Shown piece by piece: positions 34,290 to 43,792 of a stretch of DNA of 64,000 nucleotides. Origin of the DNA: Castellaniella sp047971665 (GTDB lineage: Bacteria; Pseudomonadota; Gammaproteobacteria; Burkholderiales; Burkholderiaceae_B). The stretch is from positions 56,620-120,619 of the forward strand of contig NZ_JBKEAA010000017.1 in assembly GCF_047971665.1 (NCBI RefSeq), read 5' to 3'. How positions within the stretch are numbered: the stretch's first letter is position 1; every line of letters starts with the position of its first letter. The notes beneath the pieces were generated by a model. It ran no database searches and was not told the DNA's origin. It saw only the letters and a list, made by a program, of their open reading frames with translations. The translations under genes and the position numbers were made by a program.

Positions 34290-37145
34290 GTGACGCCCGC
34301 AACCCCGAACGAACCCGTTTCCCCCCTGCGACAAGATATCCGGCTGCTGGGCAGGACACTGGGCGAGGTCATCCGGGACTGTGAGGGCCGCGAGGTCTTC
34401 GATGTCATCGAGAAACTGCGCCGCGCCGCCGTCAAACTGCGCCGCGAGGGCCAGGATCGCAATGGCCGCATCCTCGAGCGCCTGATCCGCCGTCTGGCCG
34501 ACGGCGAGGCCAACTCCGTGGCGCGCGCTTTCAGCTATTTTCTGCACCTGTCGAACATCGCCGAGGACCGCGACCAGACACGCCGCCAGCGACAGCAATG
34601 GCAGACCGAGGGTCCCGCCGTCCCGGGCAGCCTGCGGCATGCAGTCGATCTGTTGCAGGCGACCGGTCTGTCCGGCGCCCGCATCCGCCAGCAACTGGCC
34701 TCGGCCTGCATCGTGCCCGTGCTGACCGCCCATCCCACGGAAGTCCAGCGCAAGAGCACACTGGATCTGCATCAGTCCATCGCCCGGGATCTGCGCCAGC
34801 TGGATGTACCCCACGCGCCCCTGGAAGCCGCCCGGCTGCAGGAACACCTGACCGGACTGATTGCCGCGCTGTGGCAGACCCGCATGCTGCGCCAGAGCAA
34901 GCTGACCGTGCTCGACGAGATCGACAACGCGCTGTCCTACTACACCAGCACCTTCTTCAGCACCCTGCCCCAGCTCCATCTGGACATGGGCGCGCTGCTG
35001 CGCAAGCCCGCACGTACCGTGTTCGACGTGGACAACACCCCGCTGCCGCCATTCGTTCACATGGGCAGCTGGATCGGCGGCGACCGCGACGGCAATCCGA
35101 ACGTGGACGCCGGCACATTGGAGCAGGCGCTGCTGCGCCAGTGCACGCACGTCCTTCGCTACTACCTGACCGAGGTCCACGAGCTGGGCGCCGAACTGTC
35201 GGTCTCGCAGTCCCTGATGCACGTCACCCCGGCCCTGGCCGAACTGGCCAACGCCAGCCAGGACCCGTCCCCCCACCGCCAGGACGAGCCCTATCGCCGC
35301 GCCTGCATCCACATCTATGCCCGGCTGGCCGCCACCGCTCTGGCCCTGACCGGCCGGCGGCTGGCCCGGCGCAGCACTTACGACGCCCCGGCCTACGGCA
35401 TGGCGGCGGAACTGGCGCAAGACCTGGACATCGTGGCCGAATCGCTGGATCAGCACCATGGCACGCTGGTCGCACGGCTGCGCCTGACGCACCTGCGCCA
35501 GGCGGTCGGCATTTTTGGCCTGCACCTGGCCACGGTGGACCTGCGGCAAAGCTCCGACGTGCACGAACGCGTGCTCGACGAACTGATGCGCCACGCGCGT
35601 GTGACGCTGGATGGCAAGTCCGTGCGCTACGCCCGGCTGTCCGAAGCCGACCGCGTCCGCGTGCTGCGCCAGGAATTGCACGAGGCGCGCCCCCTGGTGT
35701 CGCCCTGGATCGAGTATTCGGCCGAGACCACCAAAGAGTTGGCCATCCTGCGCATGGCCGCCGACTGCCGCCGCCGATTCGGCCACGCCGCCCTGCGGCA
35801 GAGCATCGTGTCCCATACCGAGACCCTCAGCGACCTGCTCGAGGTCCTGGTCCTGCAACAGGAAACCGGCCTGATCGCCCCCTCCACGACGAACACACCG
35901 GCCCCTGACAGCGGGCTGATGGTGGTGCCGCTGTTCGAGACCATCCCCGACCTGGAGCGCGGGCCGGACATCATGGACGCCTGGCTGTCGTTGCCCGAGG
36001 TCGCCTCGCGCGTGCGGCACGCGCAGCAGGGCATCCAGGAGGTCATGCTGGGCTATTCCGACAGCAACAAGGACGGCGGCTACCTGACCTCGAACTGGTC
36101 GCTCTACCAGGCCGAGCGGCGGCTGGTCGAGGTGTTCGGCAAACACCGCATCCGCCTGCGCCTGTTCCACGGCCGCGGCGGCTCGGTCGGCCGCGGCGGC
36201 GGTCCCAGCTACCAGTCCATCCTGTCGCAGCCTCCGGGCACGGTGAACCATCAGATCCGCCTGACCGAGCAGGGCGAGATCATCCAGGGGCGCTACAAGG
36301 ATGCCGAGGTCGGGCGCTCACACCTGGAACTGTTCGTCGCCGCCACCCTGGAGGCCAGCCTGGCCTCCGGCTCGCCGGCCACCCGGGCCGAGGACGAATA
36401 CGCCGCCCGCTACGGCAACGCCATGGCCTGGATGTCGGAAACCGCCCGGCACGCTTATCGCGACCTGGTCTACGGGACAGAGGGCTTCACGGATTATTTC
36501 TTTGCCTCGACGCCCATCCGCGAGATCGCCGGCCTGAACATCGGTTCGCGTCCCTCCTCGCGCAAGGCCCTGCAGCGCATCGAGGACTTGCGCGCCATTC
36601 CCTGGTCGTTTTCCTGGGCGCAGTGCCGTCTGCCCCTGCCCGGCTGGTACGGGATGGGCACGGCGCTCTCGCGCTACCTGTCCGAAGGCGGCCCCGACCG
36701 GGCCCTGTCACGCGAGGCACGCCTGGAGCATCTGCAGACCATGGCGCGGGACTGGCCGTTCTTTCGCACCTTGCTGTCCAACATGGAACAGGTGCTGGCC
36801 AAGACCGATCTCGCCATTGGCCGCGCCTACGCGGAACTGGTCGCCGACAAACCGCTGCGCAAGCGGATCTTCGAGCGCATCGCCACCGAATACCAGGCCA
36901 CACGGGATGTCTTTCGCGTCGTCACCGGCCACGATCTGCTGGCGCACGACGCGCCTCTGCGCGATGCCCTGGCCGAGCGCTTCGCCTATATCGATCCGTT
37001 GAATCACCTGCAGGTGGAACTGCTGCGCCGCGTGCGCTCCGGCCAGCCGTCCACGCGCCGCGCCGACGAACAGGAATCGCGCGATCAGCGAGCGATCCAC
37101 ATGACCATCAACGGCATCGCCGCCGGCCTGAGAAACTCGGGATGA
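34290..37145 (+). CDS. ppc: Phosphoenolpyruvate carboxylase
   Basis: Anaplerotic enzyme making oxaloacetate from PEP and bicarbonate; 951 residues. GTG 34290 follows AGAAGGAGA. Catalytic motifs are intact: VLTAHPTEVQRKST near residue 147, GYSDSNKDGGYLTSNW near 586, and the mobile loop FHGRGGSVGRGGGP near 628. The C-terminus ends in MTINGIAAGLRNSG, which carries the conserved terminal glycine used in catalysis and aspartate inhibition. Confidence 0.98.
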   Translation: MTPATPNEPVSPLRQDIRLLGRTLGEVIRDCEGREVFDVIEKLRRAAVKLRREGQDRNGRILERLIRRLADGEANSVARAFSYFLHLSNIAEDRDQTRRQRQQWQTEGPAVPGSLRHAVDLLQATGLSGARIRQQLASACIVPVLTAHPTEVQRKSTLDLHQSIARDLRQLDVPHAPLEAARLQEHLTGLIAALWQTRMLRQSKLTVLDEIDNALSYYTSTFFSTLPQLHLDMGALLRKPARTVFDVDNTPLPPFVHMGSWIGGDRDGNPNVDAGTLEQALLRQCTHVLRYYLTEVHELGAELSVSQSLMHVTPALAELANASQDPSPHRQDEPYRRACIHIYARLAATALALTGRRLARRSTYDAPAYGMAAELAQDLDIVAESLDQHHGTLVARLRLTHLRQAVGIFGLHLATVDLRQSSDVHERVLDELMRHARVTLDGKSVRYARLSEADRVRVLRQELHEARPLVSPWIEYSAETTKELAILRMAADCRRRFGHAALRQSIVSHTETLSDLLEVLVLQQETGLIAPSTTNTPAPDSGLMVVPLFETIPDLERGPDIMDAWLSLPEVASRVRHAQQGIQEVMLGYSDSNKDGGYLTSNWSLYQAERRLVEVFGKHRIRLRLFHGRGGSVGRGGGPSYQSILSQPPGTVNHQIRLTEQGEIIQGRYKDAEVGRSHLELFVAATLEASLASGSPATRAEDEYAARYGNAMAWMSETARHAYRDLVYGTEGFTDYFFASTPIREIAGLNIGSRPSSRKALQRIEDLRAIPWSFSWAQCRLPLPGWYGMGTALSRYLSEGGPDRALSREARLEHLQTMARDWPFFRTLLSNMEQVLAKTDLAIGRAYAELVADKPLRKRIFERIATEYQATRDVFRVVTGHDLLAHDAPLRDALAERFAYIDPLNHLQVELLRRVRSGQPSTRRADEQESRDQRAIHMTINGIAAGLRNSG

Positions 37146-37152
37146 GGCAGGA

Positions 37153-37182
37153 CACAAAATGGTCCCTGCGGACCATTTTGTG
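37153..37182. terminator. 13-bp perfect hairpin after ppc
   Basis: CACAAAATGGTCC (37153-37165) pairs with GGACCATTTTGTG (37170-37182) across the loop CTGC, 8 bp past the ppc stop. It lacks a following T run, so it may terminate poorly or protect the transcript. It abuts the 44-bp repeat. Confidence 0.5.
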
Positions 37183-37291
37183 CCTGCCGAATCGAAGCGG
37201 CATGCAGGCCGCGACGTGGGGAGGGGATGCCCCAACAGCCGGGGATCTTGTGCCTGCCGAATCGAAGCGGCATGCAGGCCGCGACGTGGGG
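37178..37291. repeat. Two copies of a 44-bp extragenic repeat
   Basis: The same 44-bp sequence occurs at 37178-37221 and 37248-37291, a 70-bp period. It starts TTGTGCCTGCC and ends CGCGACGTGGGG. Each copy contains GCCTGC and GCAGGC able to pair. It lies between the convergent ppc and EamA genes and looks like a palindromic extragenic repetitive element; genome-wide copy number is unknown. Confidence 0.7.
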
Positions 37292-37299
37292 GGAGGGCC

Positions 37300-38211
37300 T
37301 CAGCGCCGTCTGGAATACGCGAGCAGCACGATGCCGCTCAGCACCACGGCGCCGCCCAACAGCTGCAAGCCGCTGAAGACCTGATCCAGCATCAGCCAAC
37401 CGAACAGCAGGCTTGCCACGGGTTCGATGTTCATCACGGGCGCATTGCGCGCCATGTCCAGACGCGGCACGAAGACAAACAGGCCCGTGAATGCCGTCGC
37501 GTACAGAACCGACAGCGCAGCCAGAGCGACCCAGCCCTGGCTGCCGGCGGGCATATCCATGCCGCCGGAGACTACACCTGCCGCCCCGGCCACCAGCATC
37601 CCGCAGAACACGATCAAAATGGTGTAGAGGCTGCGCACAGCGCCGGGCAAAGCCGACAGACGATGCTCCGTGATCCACAACCCGCAGGAAAACACGCAGG
37701 CGGCCATGAAGGCAAAGCCGATCCCCGCCTTCCAGTCCGTCGGCATGGACGCCGAGGCCGATAACCAGGCGGGCAGATCCAGCACCAGAATCAGCCCGCA
37801 CAGGATCAGCCCCATCAGCAGGCAAGCGCGACGCGTGGGCGGCAGGCCGCCGAGCGCCCATGTCAGAAGCGCCAACAGAATCGGAAACGTGTTCCCGATC
37901 AGCAGCGCCAGCGCGACCGGAATCCGGGCCACGGCCGAGTACAGACACAGGCTCTGCAAGGCAATCAACAAACCAAGCACAATCTGCCATTTGAGCACGC
38001 CGGGCGACAGACGCAGACGCGGCTGGCGCCACAGCACAAAGCCAGCCAGCGCCAGCAAAGTCAGTCCCGAACGACAGACGATGGCCAGCAGCAGCCCCGC
38101 CTGATCGTCAAAGGCGAGGCGGGCCGCCACATGGTTGGCCGCGAACAGCGATCCCACGCAAAGCAGGATCGCCACAGCAGTCCGACGCGGCAAGACAACG
38201 GTAGACATCAT
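37300..38211 (-). CDS. EamA/DMT-family transporter
   Basis: Ten-TM inner-membrane transporter, 303 residues, with two EamA repeats; the second includes FVFVPRLDMARNAPVMNIEPVASLLFGWLMLDQ. It is a different subgroup from the protein at 18321-19289. The stop is 8 bp beyond the second 44-bp repeat, and the start is 15 bp downstream of the dctM stop, so it may be transcribed with the TRAP operon. Substrate unknown. Confidence 0.85.
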   Translation of the reverse strand: MMSTVVLPRRTAVAILLCVGSLFAANHVAARLAFDDQAGLLLAIVCRSGLTLLALAGFVLWRQPRLRLSPGVLKWQIVLGLLIALQSLCLYSAVARIPVALALLIGNTFPILLALLTWALGGLPPTRRACLLMGLILCGLILVLDLPAWLSASASMPTDWKAGIGFAFMAACVFSCGLWITEHRLSALPGAVRSLYTILIVFCGMLVAGAAGVVSGGMDMPAGSQGWVALAALSVLYATAFTGLFVFVPRLDMARNAPVMNIEPVASLLFGWLMLDQVFSGLQLLGGAVVLSGIVLLAYSRRR

Positions 38212-38226
38212 GCGGGCAGCCCGAGA

Positions 38227-39510
38227 TCAGGACAACAGGAGGCCGGGCAGCCACAGAGAAAAGATCGGCACATAAGTGACCAACGCCAGGGCGACCAGAA
38301 GAGCGCCATAGAAAGGCCAGATCGTGCGCATGACCGTCCCCACCGAAACCTGCCCGATGGCGCAGCCGATGAACTGTGTGGTTCCCACTGGCGGCGTGTT
38401 CAGCCCCAGGGCGCAATTCAACAGCATCACAATCCCGAACTGAACCGGCCCCATGCCATACTGCATGCAGATGGGCAGAAAGATCGGCGTACAGATCAGG
38501 ATCGTCGCGGCCATGTCGAGGAATGTGCCAAGCACAAACAGCGCGACATTGACCATCAGGAAGATGGCCCAGGGGTTATCCGAGACAGACGCCATCAGCG
38601 CGCCCGTCTTTTCCGCTACGCCATAGAAGCCGATCAGATAGCCGAAAGTCGCGGAAATTCCGATCAGCAGCAGCACGACACCGGTCGTCTTGACGGCCTT
38701 GGCCGCCGCGGCGACGAACTGCTGCCACTTGAGGGAACGATAGACCAGCGCCGTCAGCAGCAATGCATACAAGGCCGCCACGGCCGCCGATTCAGTCGCC
38801 GTAAATACGCCACTCAGGATCCCTGCGATGATCAGCACGACCACCAATATGCCGGGCACGGCCGCCACCAGGGAACGCAGCACGATCGACCAGCCCGGGA
38901 AGGTGCCGGCAGGATAGCCGCGCTTGCGCGCCACCAGATAGGCGGCGACAAGGTTGCACAACGTCAGCAGGATGGCCGGCACGACCCCGGCGGCAATCAG
39001 CGCGGCAATAGAGACCTTGCCGCCCGCCGCCAGCGTGTAGATGATGATGTTGTGGCTGGTCGGCATCAGGGCGCCGACCAGCGCGGCATGCGTGGTCACA
39101 TTGACGGCATAGTCCGCATGATAGCCCTCGCGCTTCATCATCGGGATCATGACCGAACCCATGGCCGACACATCGGCCACCGGCGAGCCCGACACCCCGC
39201 CGAACAGCGTGCAGGCAAGCACATTGGACATGCCCAGACCGCCACGCACATGCCCTACCAATGCCTTGGCAAAGGCAACGATGCGGTCCGCGACACCGCC
39301 ATACAGCATCAATTCCCCCGTAAAGATGAAAAACGGGATGGCCAGGAATGAAAAGACATTCATCCCCGAGGTCATCTGCTGGAACGCCACCGCAATGGGC
39401 AGGTCCTCGTAGACGATCGCGGTGATGGACGCCAGTCCAATGGAAAAGGCGACCGGCACACCGATCACCAGAAAGGCCGCGAAGGCCAGGGAAAGAATGG
39501 TCAACGCCAT
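38227..39510 (-). CDS. TRAP transporter large permease (DctM/UxaQM type)
   Basis: Large membrane subunit of a sodium-driven TRAP transporter, 427 residues, about 12 hydrophobic segments. Motifs LACTLFGGVSGSPVADVSAMGSVMIPMM and LMPTSHNIIIYTLAAGGKVSIAALIAAG are characteristic. It overlaps the small-subunit gene by 10 bp. Gene context (uronate dehydrogenase-lactonase, KdgD) suggests a hexuronate or aldarate substrate. Confidence 0.95.
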   Translation of the reverse strand: MALTILSLAFAAFLVIGVPVAFSIGLASITAIVYEDLPIAVAFQQMTSGMNVFSFLAIPFFIFTGELMLYGGVADRIVAFAKALVGHVRGGLGMSNVLACTLFGGVSGSPVADVSAMGSVMIPMMKREGYHADYAVNVTTHAALVGALMPTSHNIIIYTLAAGGKVSIAALIAAGVVPAILLTLCNLVAAYLVARKRGYPAGTFPGWSIVLRSLVAAVPGILVVVLIIAGILSGVFTATESAAVAALYALLLTALVYRSLKWQQFVAAAAKAVKTTGVVLLLIGISATFGYLIGFYGVAEKTGALMASVSDNPWAIFLMVNVALFVLGTFLDMAATILICTPIFLPICMQYGMGPVQFGIVMLLNCALGLNTPPVGTTQFIGCAIGQVSVGTVMRTIWPFYGALLVALALVTYVPIFSLWLPGLLLS

Positions 39511-40037
39511 GAGGGTTCCACCTTCTTATTGCGTAGAACAGCGATGATATGTTCGGCGGAGAACAGAATGATCAGCACGCCCGCGATGGTGGCCGGCACA
39601 TATTTCCAGCCTTCGGACAGTCCCAGATTGGGAATCTTGTACGTATGCACGGACTCGGCCAGCACCGCGCAATTCCAGGCCATGAGCAGGCCGAAGATCA
39701 GCACCAGCGCATGCACCAGCAGCAGCAAGGGACGGCGATGTTCGGCCGGCACCAGCAGCAGCAGTGATTCAAAGCCGATATGTGTGCCGTCACGCACGCC
39801 GACCGCCGCGCCCATCATGGTCACATAGAGTACGAGCAACAGGGACAGGCTCTCGGCCCAGGTCGGCGTGTTATTGAGCACATGGCGCCCGAAAACCTGG
39901 AACAGGACGGCCGAAAGCAAGGCGACCATGCCCACCACGCTGAGCAGCATGCACCATCGCGCCAGTTTTGCGCAGGCGCGCGTGTAGCCATCCGACCAGT
40001 GGATCCAACCACTGGCCGGGGTGTCGACGCGCCCCAT
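39501..40037 (-). CDS. TRAP transporter small permease (DctQ type)
   Basis: A 178-residue, four-TM small subunit. Typical segments are CMLLSVVGMVALLSAVLFQVFGRHVLNNTPTWAESL and GWKYVPATIAGVLIILFSAEHI. It lies between the binding protein (1-bp gap) and the large permease (10-bp overlap). Confidence 0.93.
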   Translation of the reverse strand: MGRVDTPASGWIHWSDGYTRACAKLARWCMLLSVVGMVALLSAVLFQVFGRHVLNNTPTWAESLSLLLVLYVTMMGAAVGVRDGTHIGFESLLLLVPAEHRRPLLLLVHALVLIFGLLMAWNCAVLAESVHTYKIPNLGLSEGWKYVPATIAGVLIILFSAEHIIAVLRNKKVEPSWR

Positions 40038-40038
40038 C

Positions 40039-41019
40039 TTATTTCACCGCCTGGATGCGCTTGACCAGATCCCGCATCTCGTCCGTCGTCACGAAGCGAT
40101 CGTAGACCGGTTTCATCACGGCCTGGAACGAGGCCTTGTCGGTTTCGACCACTTCAGCTCCGCCTTTCAGTACGATCTGAAGAGAGTTGTTCTCACGCTC
40201 GGCCCACAATTTGCGCATGTAGGCCACGGACTCGCGGGCCGCATCCTGAATGATCTTGCGATCGGCCTCGGGCAGCTTGTCCCACTGGCGCTTGGAGAAC
40301 AGCAGCATCTCGGGCGTCATGGTGTGCTCGGTCTTGGAATAGTATTTCGCCACCTCATAGTGATGCCCGCTCTCATAGCTGGGGTAGTTGTTCTCCGCCG
40401 CGTCGATCAGGCCCGTCTTCAGCGAGGTATACACCTCGCCCAGCGGCATGGGCGTCGCATTGGCGCCAATCGCCTCGATCATGGCCACCGACAGATCGGA
40501 TTGCTGCACCCGGATCTTCATGCCTTTGGCGTCGCTCACATTGCGGATCGGCTTGTCCCGGGAATACATCGATCGGGCACCACTGTCATACCAGGCCAGG
40601 CCGACAAACCCGGCCTGCTCGCACGAGCGCAGCATCTGATCGCCAATGTCGCTGTCGAGCACTTTATGCAGATGCTCTGTGGAGGTGAAAAGAAATGGGA
40701 GCGAAGGCACACGGGTGACCTCACAGATGTTGTGCATGGCCGCGCTACTGACGCGGGCCATGGTCAAGGCGCCCAGTTTGACCTGTTCGATCGAGTCGTT
40801 TTCGCTGCCCAGCGCACCACCGGAAAACACCTTGACGGTGATGCGCCCGCCGCTGCGCTCCTGGATCAGCTCGCCCATTTTCTTGACGGCAAGCACCGTC
40901 GGGTAGTCGTCCGGATGAATGTCAGCCGAGCGCAGCTCCAGCGCCTGAGCCGTCCCCGCGGACAGCAGGATGCCGGCGATACCGGCAAGCACAGCACGTT
41001 TCAGATTCAAATAAGACAT
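40039..41019 (-). CDS. TRAP transporter substrate-binding protein (DctP type)
   Basis: Periplasmic TRAP receptor, 326 residues, signal peptide LKRAVLAGIAGILLSAGTAQA. KGMKIRVQQSDL carries the family's carboxylate-binding arginine, and AAENNYPSYESGHHYEVAKYYS carries the NNxxSY pocket block seen in hexuronate and C4-acid receptors. It is preceded by a strong minus-strand terminator at 41094-41121, so expression depends on readthrough or its own promoter within 41020-41093. Uronate binding is inferred from neighbours. Confidence 0.93.
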   Translation of the reverse strand: MSYLNLKRAVLAGIAGILLSAGTAQALELRSADIHPDDYPTVLAVKKMGELIQERSGGRITVKVFSGGALGSENDSIEQVKLGALTMARVSSAAMHNICEVTRVPSLPFLFTSTEHLHKVLDSDIGDQMLRSCEQAGFVGLAWYDSGARSMYSRDKPIRNVSDAKGMKIRVQQSDLSVAMIEAIGANATPMPLGEVYTSLKTGLIDAAENNYPSYESGHHYEVAKYYSKTEHTMTPEMLLFSKRQWDKLPEADRKIIQDAARESVAYMRKLWAERENNSLQIVLKGGAEVVETDKASFQAVMKPVYDRFVTTDEMRDLVKRIQAVK

Positions 41020-41093
41020 GTCTGCCTCTCTATTTCCAAGATGGATTTGAGTGTTGAAACTGCTTAACGAACCACAGGTACTGCAAAACGGCT

Positions 41094-41121
41094 AAAAAAA
41101 GCGACCCACGATGCGGGCCGC
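41094..41121 (-). terminator. Intrinsic terminator between the fusion gene and the TRAP genes
   Basis: GCGGCCC/GGGTCGC stem (one G-U pair), 7-base loop, followed by seven T residues on the minus strand. It lies 10 bp past the dehydrogenase-lactonase stop and would reduce transcription into dctP. Confidence 0.8.
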
Positions 41122-41130
41122 TGGAATGCG

Positions 41131-42870
41131 TCAGCGCGCGTAGGCCGGTTCCTCGACCCCGCAGACCCCGGGTCTTAACGCAAACACCGCCCCATCCAAT
41201 CCATGCGGGGCCGCATTTGGCATGCGGATCGAGGTGACGAACAAGGTATCCAGCCCCGCCCCGCCGAACGCGCACATGGCCGGCTTGGCGACCGGCACGC
41301 GCAAACTTCGATCGAGCCGCCCTTCCGGGGTATAGCGATGCACCATGCCCGCATCGTTCCCGCAGATCCAGTAGCATCCTTCGGCATCGATCGCGGCGCC
41401 ATCGGGCCGGCCGCCCGCCAACGCCTCGATGAACAGGCGACGGTCGCCCGGCAGCCCCGCCTCAATGTCATAGTCGCAGGCCCAGACACACTGACGCAAC
41501 GGGTGGGAATCAGACAGATACATCGTGCGGCCATCCGGACTGAACGACATGCCGTTGGGGACAATCAGATCCTCGCCCATCAGGTCCAGGCGCAGGCTGT
41601 CGCCACGCCCCGTCATGCGGTAGAGCGCGCCGACCGACGCGCCCTGTGACATATCCATCAGCATGGTCCCCACCCAGAACCGGCCCTGGCGGTCGCAGCG
41701 CCCGTCATTGAAACGCATGCCGGATCGCGCATGCGCGACATCGACCCACCGGTCTGTGGTCAGCACCTGATCGGCATCAAGGCTCAGGCGGTAGATGCCA
41801 TCCTCCATGGCGCCGATCCACCCGCCTTCCTGCAAACGCGCGATACAGCCGATCTGCTGATCGGTGCGCCAACTGGTGTGCTGCTGATCACGCAGCCGCC
41901 AGCGGTGCAAGACACCAGCCGGAATATCGACCCAATACAGGGCCTGTTCACCCGGATGCCAGACCGGACTTTCACCAGTCTGATTGCGCAGATGCAGAAC
42001 CAGTTCGGCCTCGCTGGCAGAACGCGTGGCGCGCCGCACGGGCGGCGTCTTTTCGAAGGGACCGGCGGCGGTGAACGCGCCGCCTTGATAGACCATGTCC
42101 GGATCGTCTGCCGGCAATGCCGGCTGGCCCTCGACCGAGTCGCGGAATGGCTCGGAACTGTCCTTGGGCGCATAGCCCAGGATGGCCGCGCCCGCATTGT
42201 CCCACCAGCCATCGCGATTATCCGAGGCGCCATACACCACCGTGTGCCCCACATCCGGGGTAAACAGGCCGCGCCGCACCAGATCGGTCAGGTCATCGTA
42301 ACTGAGCCACGTGAACATCATCCGGCGATTGCGGGGCGCAGGAAAAGATGATCCGATCCGGATGCTGACCGTCTCGATTCCGTAGCGATCCTGATAAAAG
42401 GACGCCAGGTCCTCGCCAAAAGACTTGGACAGACCGTAATAACCATCAGGACGGCGGGGCGAGCGGTTATCCAGGCGCACACCCTGCCGGTGAAAGCCGA
42501 TGACGTGGTTGGAGCTGGCAAACACCACGCGCCGCACCCCTTGCCGACGCATGGCCTCATAGAGGTGATACGTGCCGCGAATATTGGCCTCGATGATTTC
42601 CTCAAAAGGCCGCTCCACCGAAATCCCCCCCAGGTGCACGACCGCATCCACATCCTCCAGGAGCGCATCGACCGCATCCTTGTCGGAGAGGTCACAGCGG
42701 ATGACTTCCTCATGCGGCCCGTCGGACGGGGCTGTCTCGGCGATGTCCGAGAGCCGCAGAATCTGCGCATAAGGCCGCAATGTCTCGCGCAGGACCTTGC
42801 CCAGGCCGCCAGCAGCCCCGGTCAAGAGGATGCGGTGGCAGGATTGCGCCTTGGGGGAATCGTCAGGCAT
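41131..42870 (-). CDS. Bifunctional uronate dehydrogenase - SMP-30 aldarolactonase fusion
   Basis: A 579-residue fusion. Residues about 12-265 are an SDR of the uronate dehydrogenase type: TGAAGGLG at 17-24, FASSNHVIGFH, and the catalytic YYGLSK. Residues about 290-579 are an SMP-30/gluconolactonase/LRE propeller: GESPVWHPGEQALYWVDI (metal Glu), NDGRCDRQGRFWVGTM, VPNGMSFSPDGRTMYLSDS and RPDGAAIDAEGCYW. The first half would oxidise D-galacturonate or D-glucuronate to the aldarolactone and the second would open it. The two are usually separate genes. No stop or shift separates the halves. It lies 16 bp downstream of kdgD. Confidence 0.92.
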   Translation of the reverse strand: MPDDSPKAQSCHRILLTGAAGGLGKVLRETLRPYAQILRLSDIAETAPSDGPHEEVIRCDLSDKDAVDALLEDVDAVVHLGGISVERPFEEIIEANIRGTYHLYEAMRRQGVRRVVFASSNHVIGFHRQGVRLDNRSPRRPDGYYGLSKSFGEDLASFYQDRYGIETVSIRIGSSFPAPRNRRMMFTWLSYDDLTDLVRRGLFTPDVGHTVVYGASDNRDGWWDNAGAAILGYAPKDSSEPFRDSVEGQPALPADDPDMVYQGGAFTAAGPFEKTPPVRRATRSASEAELVLHLRNQTGESPVWHPGEQALYWVDIPAGVLHRWRLRDQQHTSWRTDQQIGCIARLQEGGWIGAMEDGIYRLSLDADQVLTTDRWVDVAHARSGMRFNDGRCDRQGRFWVGTMLMDMSQGASVGALYRMTGRGDSLRLDLMGEDLIVPNGMSFSPDGRTMYLSDSHPLRQCVWACDYDIEAGLPGDRRLFIEALAGGRPDGAAIDAEGCYWICGNDAGMVHRYTPEGRLDRSLRVPVAKPAMCAFGGAGLDTLFVTSIRMPNAAPHGLDGAVFALRPGVCGVEEPAYAR

Positions 42871-42886
42871 GTCGGCCTTCCTTTGA

Positions 42887-43792
42887 TCAGATCGCCTCGA
42901 TCAGCTTGCGCAACGCGGCTTCTTCCTGGGCATCCAGATCCACCAGTGGCGCGCGCACCGGCCCGGACGGACGGCCGATGATGCGCGTGCCCGCCTTGAC
43001 GATGCTGACGGCATAGCCGGCCTTGCGGTTGCGGATTTCCAGCATCGGCAGGAAGAACGTATCCAGCAGGTGGCCGACGGTCGCGTCGTCTCCGGTCTTG
43101 ACGGCCTCGTAGAACCTCGTGGCCATTTCGGGCACGAAGTTGAAGACGGCCGACGAATACACCGGCACCCCCATCGCCCGGTACGCCTGGGCGAAGACCT
43201 CGGCGGTGGGCAGGCCGCCCAGATAGGCAAAACGGTCGCCCAGGCGGCGGCGCACCCGCACCATGTGCTCGACGTTGCCCACGCCGTCCTTGAACCCGAT
43301 CAGATTCGGACATTGCTCGGCCAGTTGCTCCAGCAACGGAGCCGACAGGTGGCATTGACCGCGGTTATAGAGCAGCACACCGATATCCACCGAATCGCAG
43401 ACCTCGCGCACATGCCGGGCGATGCCCTCTTCGGGCGCCTCGGTCAGATAGTGCGGCATCAGCAGGATGCCGGCAGCGCCCTTGCTCTGGGCTTCGCGGG
43501 CGAAGGCGATCGCCGTGCGCGTCGGACCGCCCGCCCCCGCCAGAATCGGCGTGTGCCCCTGGCAGGTGCGCACGGCCGTATCCACCACGCGGGAAAACTC
43601 CTCCAGCGTCAGGGAAAAATATTCCCCTGTGCCGCCAGCCGCGAACAGGGCGCGGGCGCCAAAAGGCATCAGCCATTCCAGGCGAGCCTGGTAACCCTTG
43701 GGATCAAAGTCCCCCTGGGCATCGAAATCCGTGACGGGAAACGACAGGAGTCCATCCCTCAGGATTTCCTTCAATTCCTGGCAAGTCGTCAT
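42887..43792 (-). CDS. kdgD: 5-dehydro-4-deoxyglucarate dehydratase (KdgD)
   Basis: DHDPS-family decarboxylating dehydratase converting 5-keto-4-deoxy-D-glucarate to 2,5-dioxopentanoate; 301 residues. ATG 43792 gives MTTCQELKEILRDGLLSFPVTDFD, the family start; upstream residues are non-homologous. The Schiff-base lysine lies in LIGFKDGVGN and the catalytic tyrosine in GVLLYNRGQ. It is the first gene of the minus-strand uronate unit; operator-like motifs lie upstream. Confidence 0.93.
   Translation of the reverse strand: MTTCQELKEILRDGLLSFPVTDFDAQGDFDPKGYQARLEWLMPFGARALFAAGGTGEYFSLTLEEFSRVVDTAVRTCQGHTPILAGAGGPTRTAIAFAREAQSKGAAGILLMPHYLTEAPEEGIARHVREVCDSVDIGVLLYNRGQCHLSAPLLEQLAEQCPNLIGFKDGVGNVEHMVRVRRRLGDRFAYLGGLPTAEVFAQAYRAMGVPVYSSAVFNFVPEMATRFYEAVKTGDDATVGHLLDTFFLPMLEIRNRKAGYAVSIVKAGTRIIGRPSGPVRAPLVDLDAQEEAALRKLIEAI

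Noticed and set aside
34221..36251. Upstream extension of the E. coli-type ilvD to about 1295 codons
   Set aside because: The extra 676 codons are the antisense of ppc; ilvD starts at 34220 with its diagnostic N-terminus.
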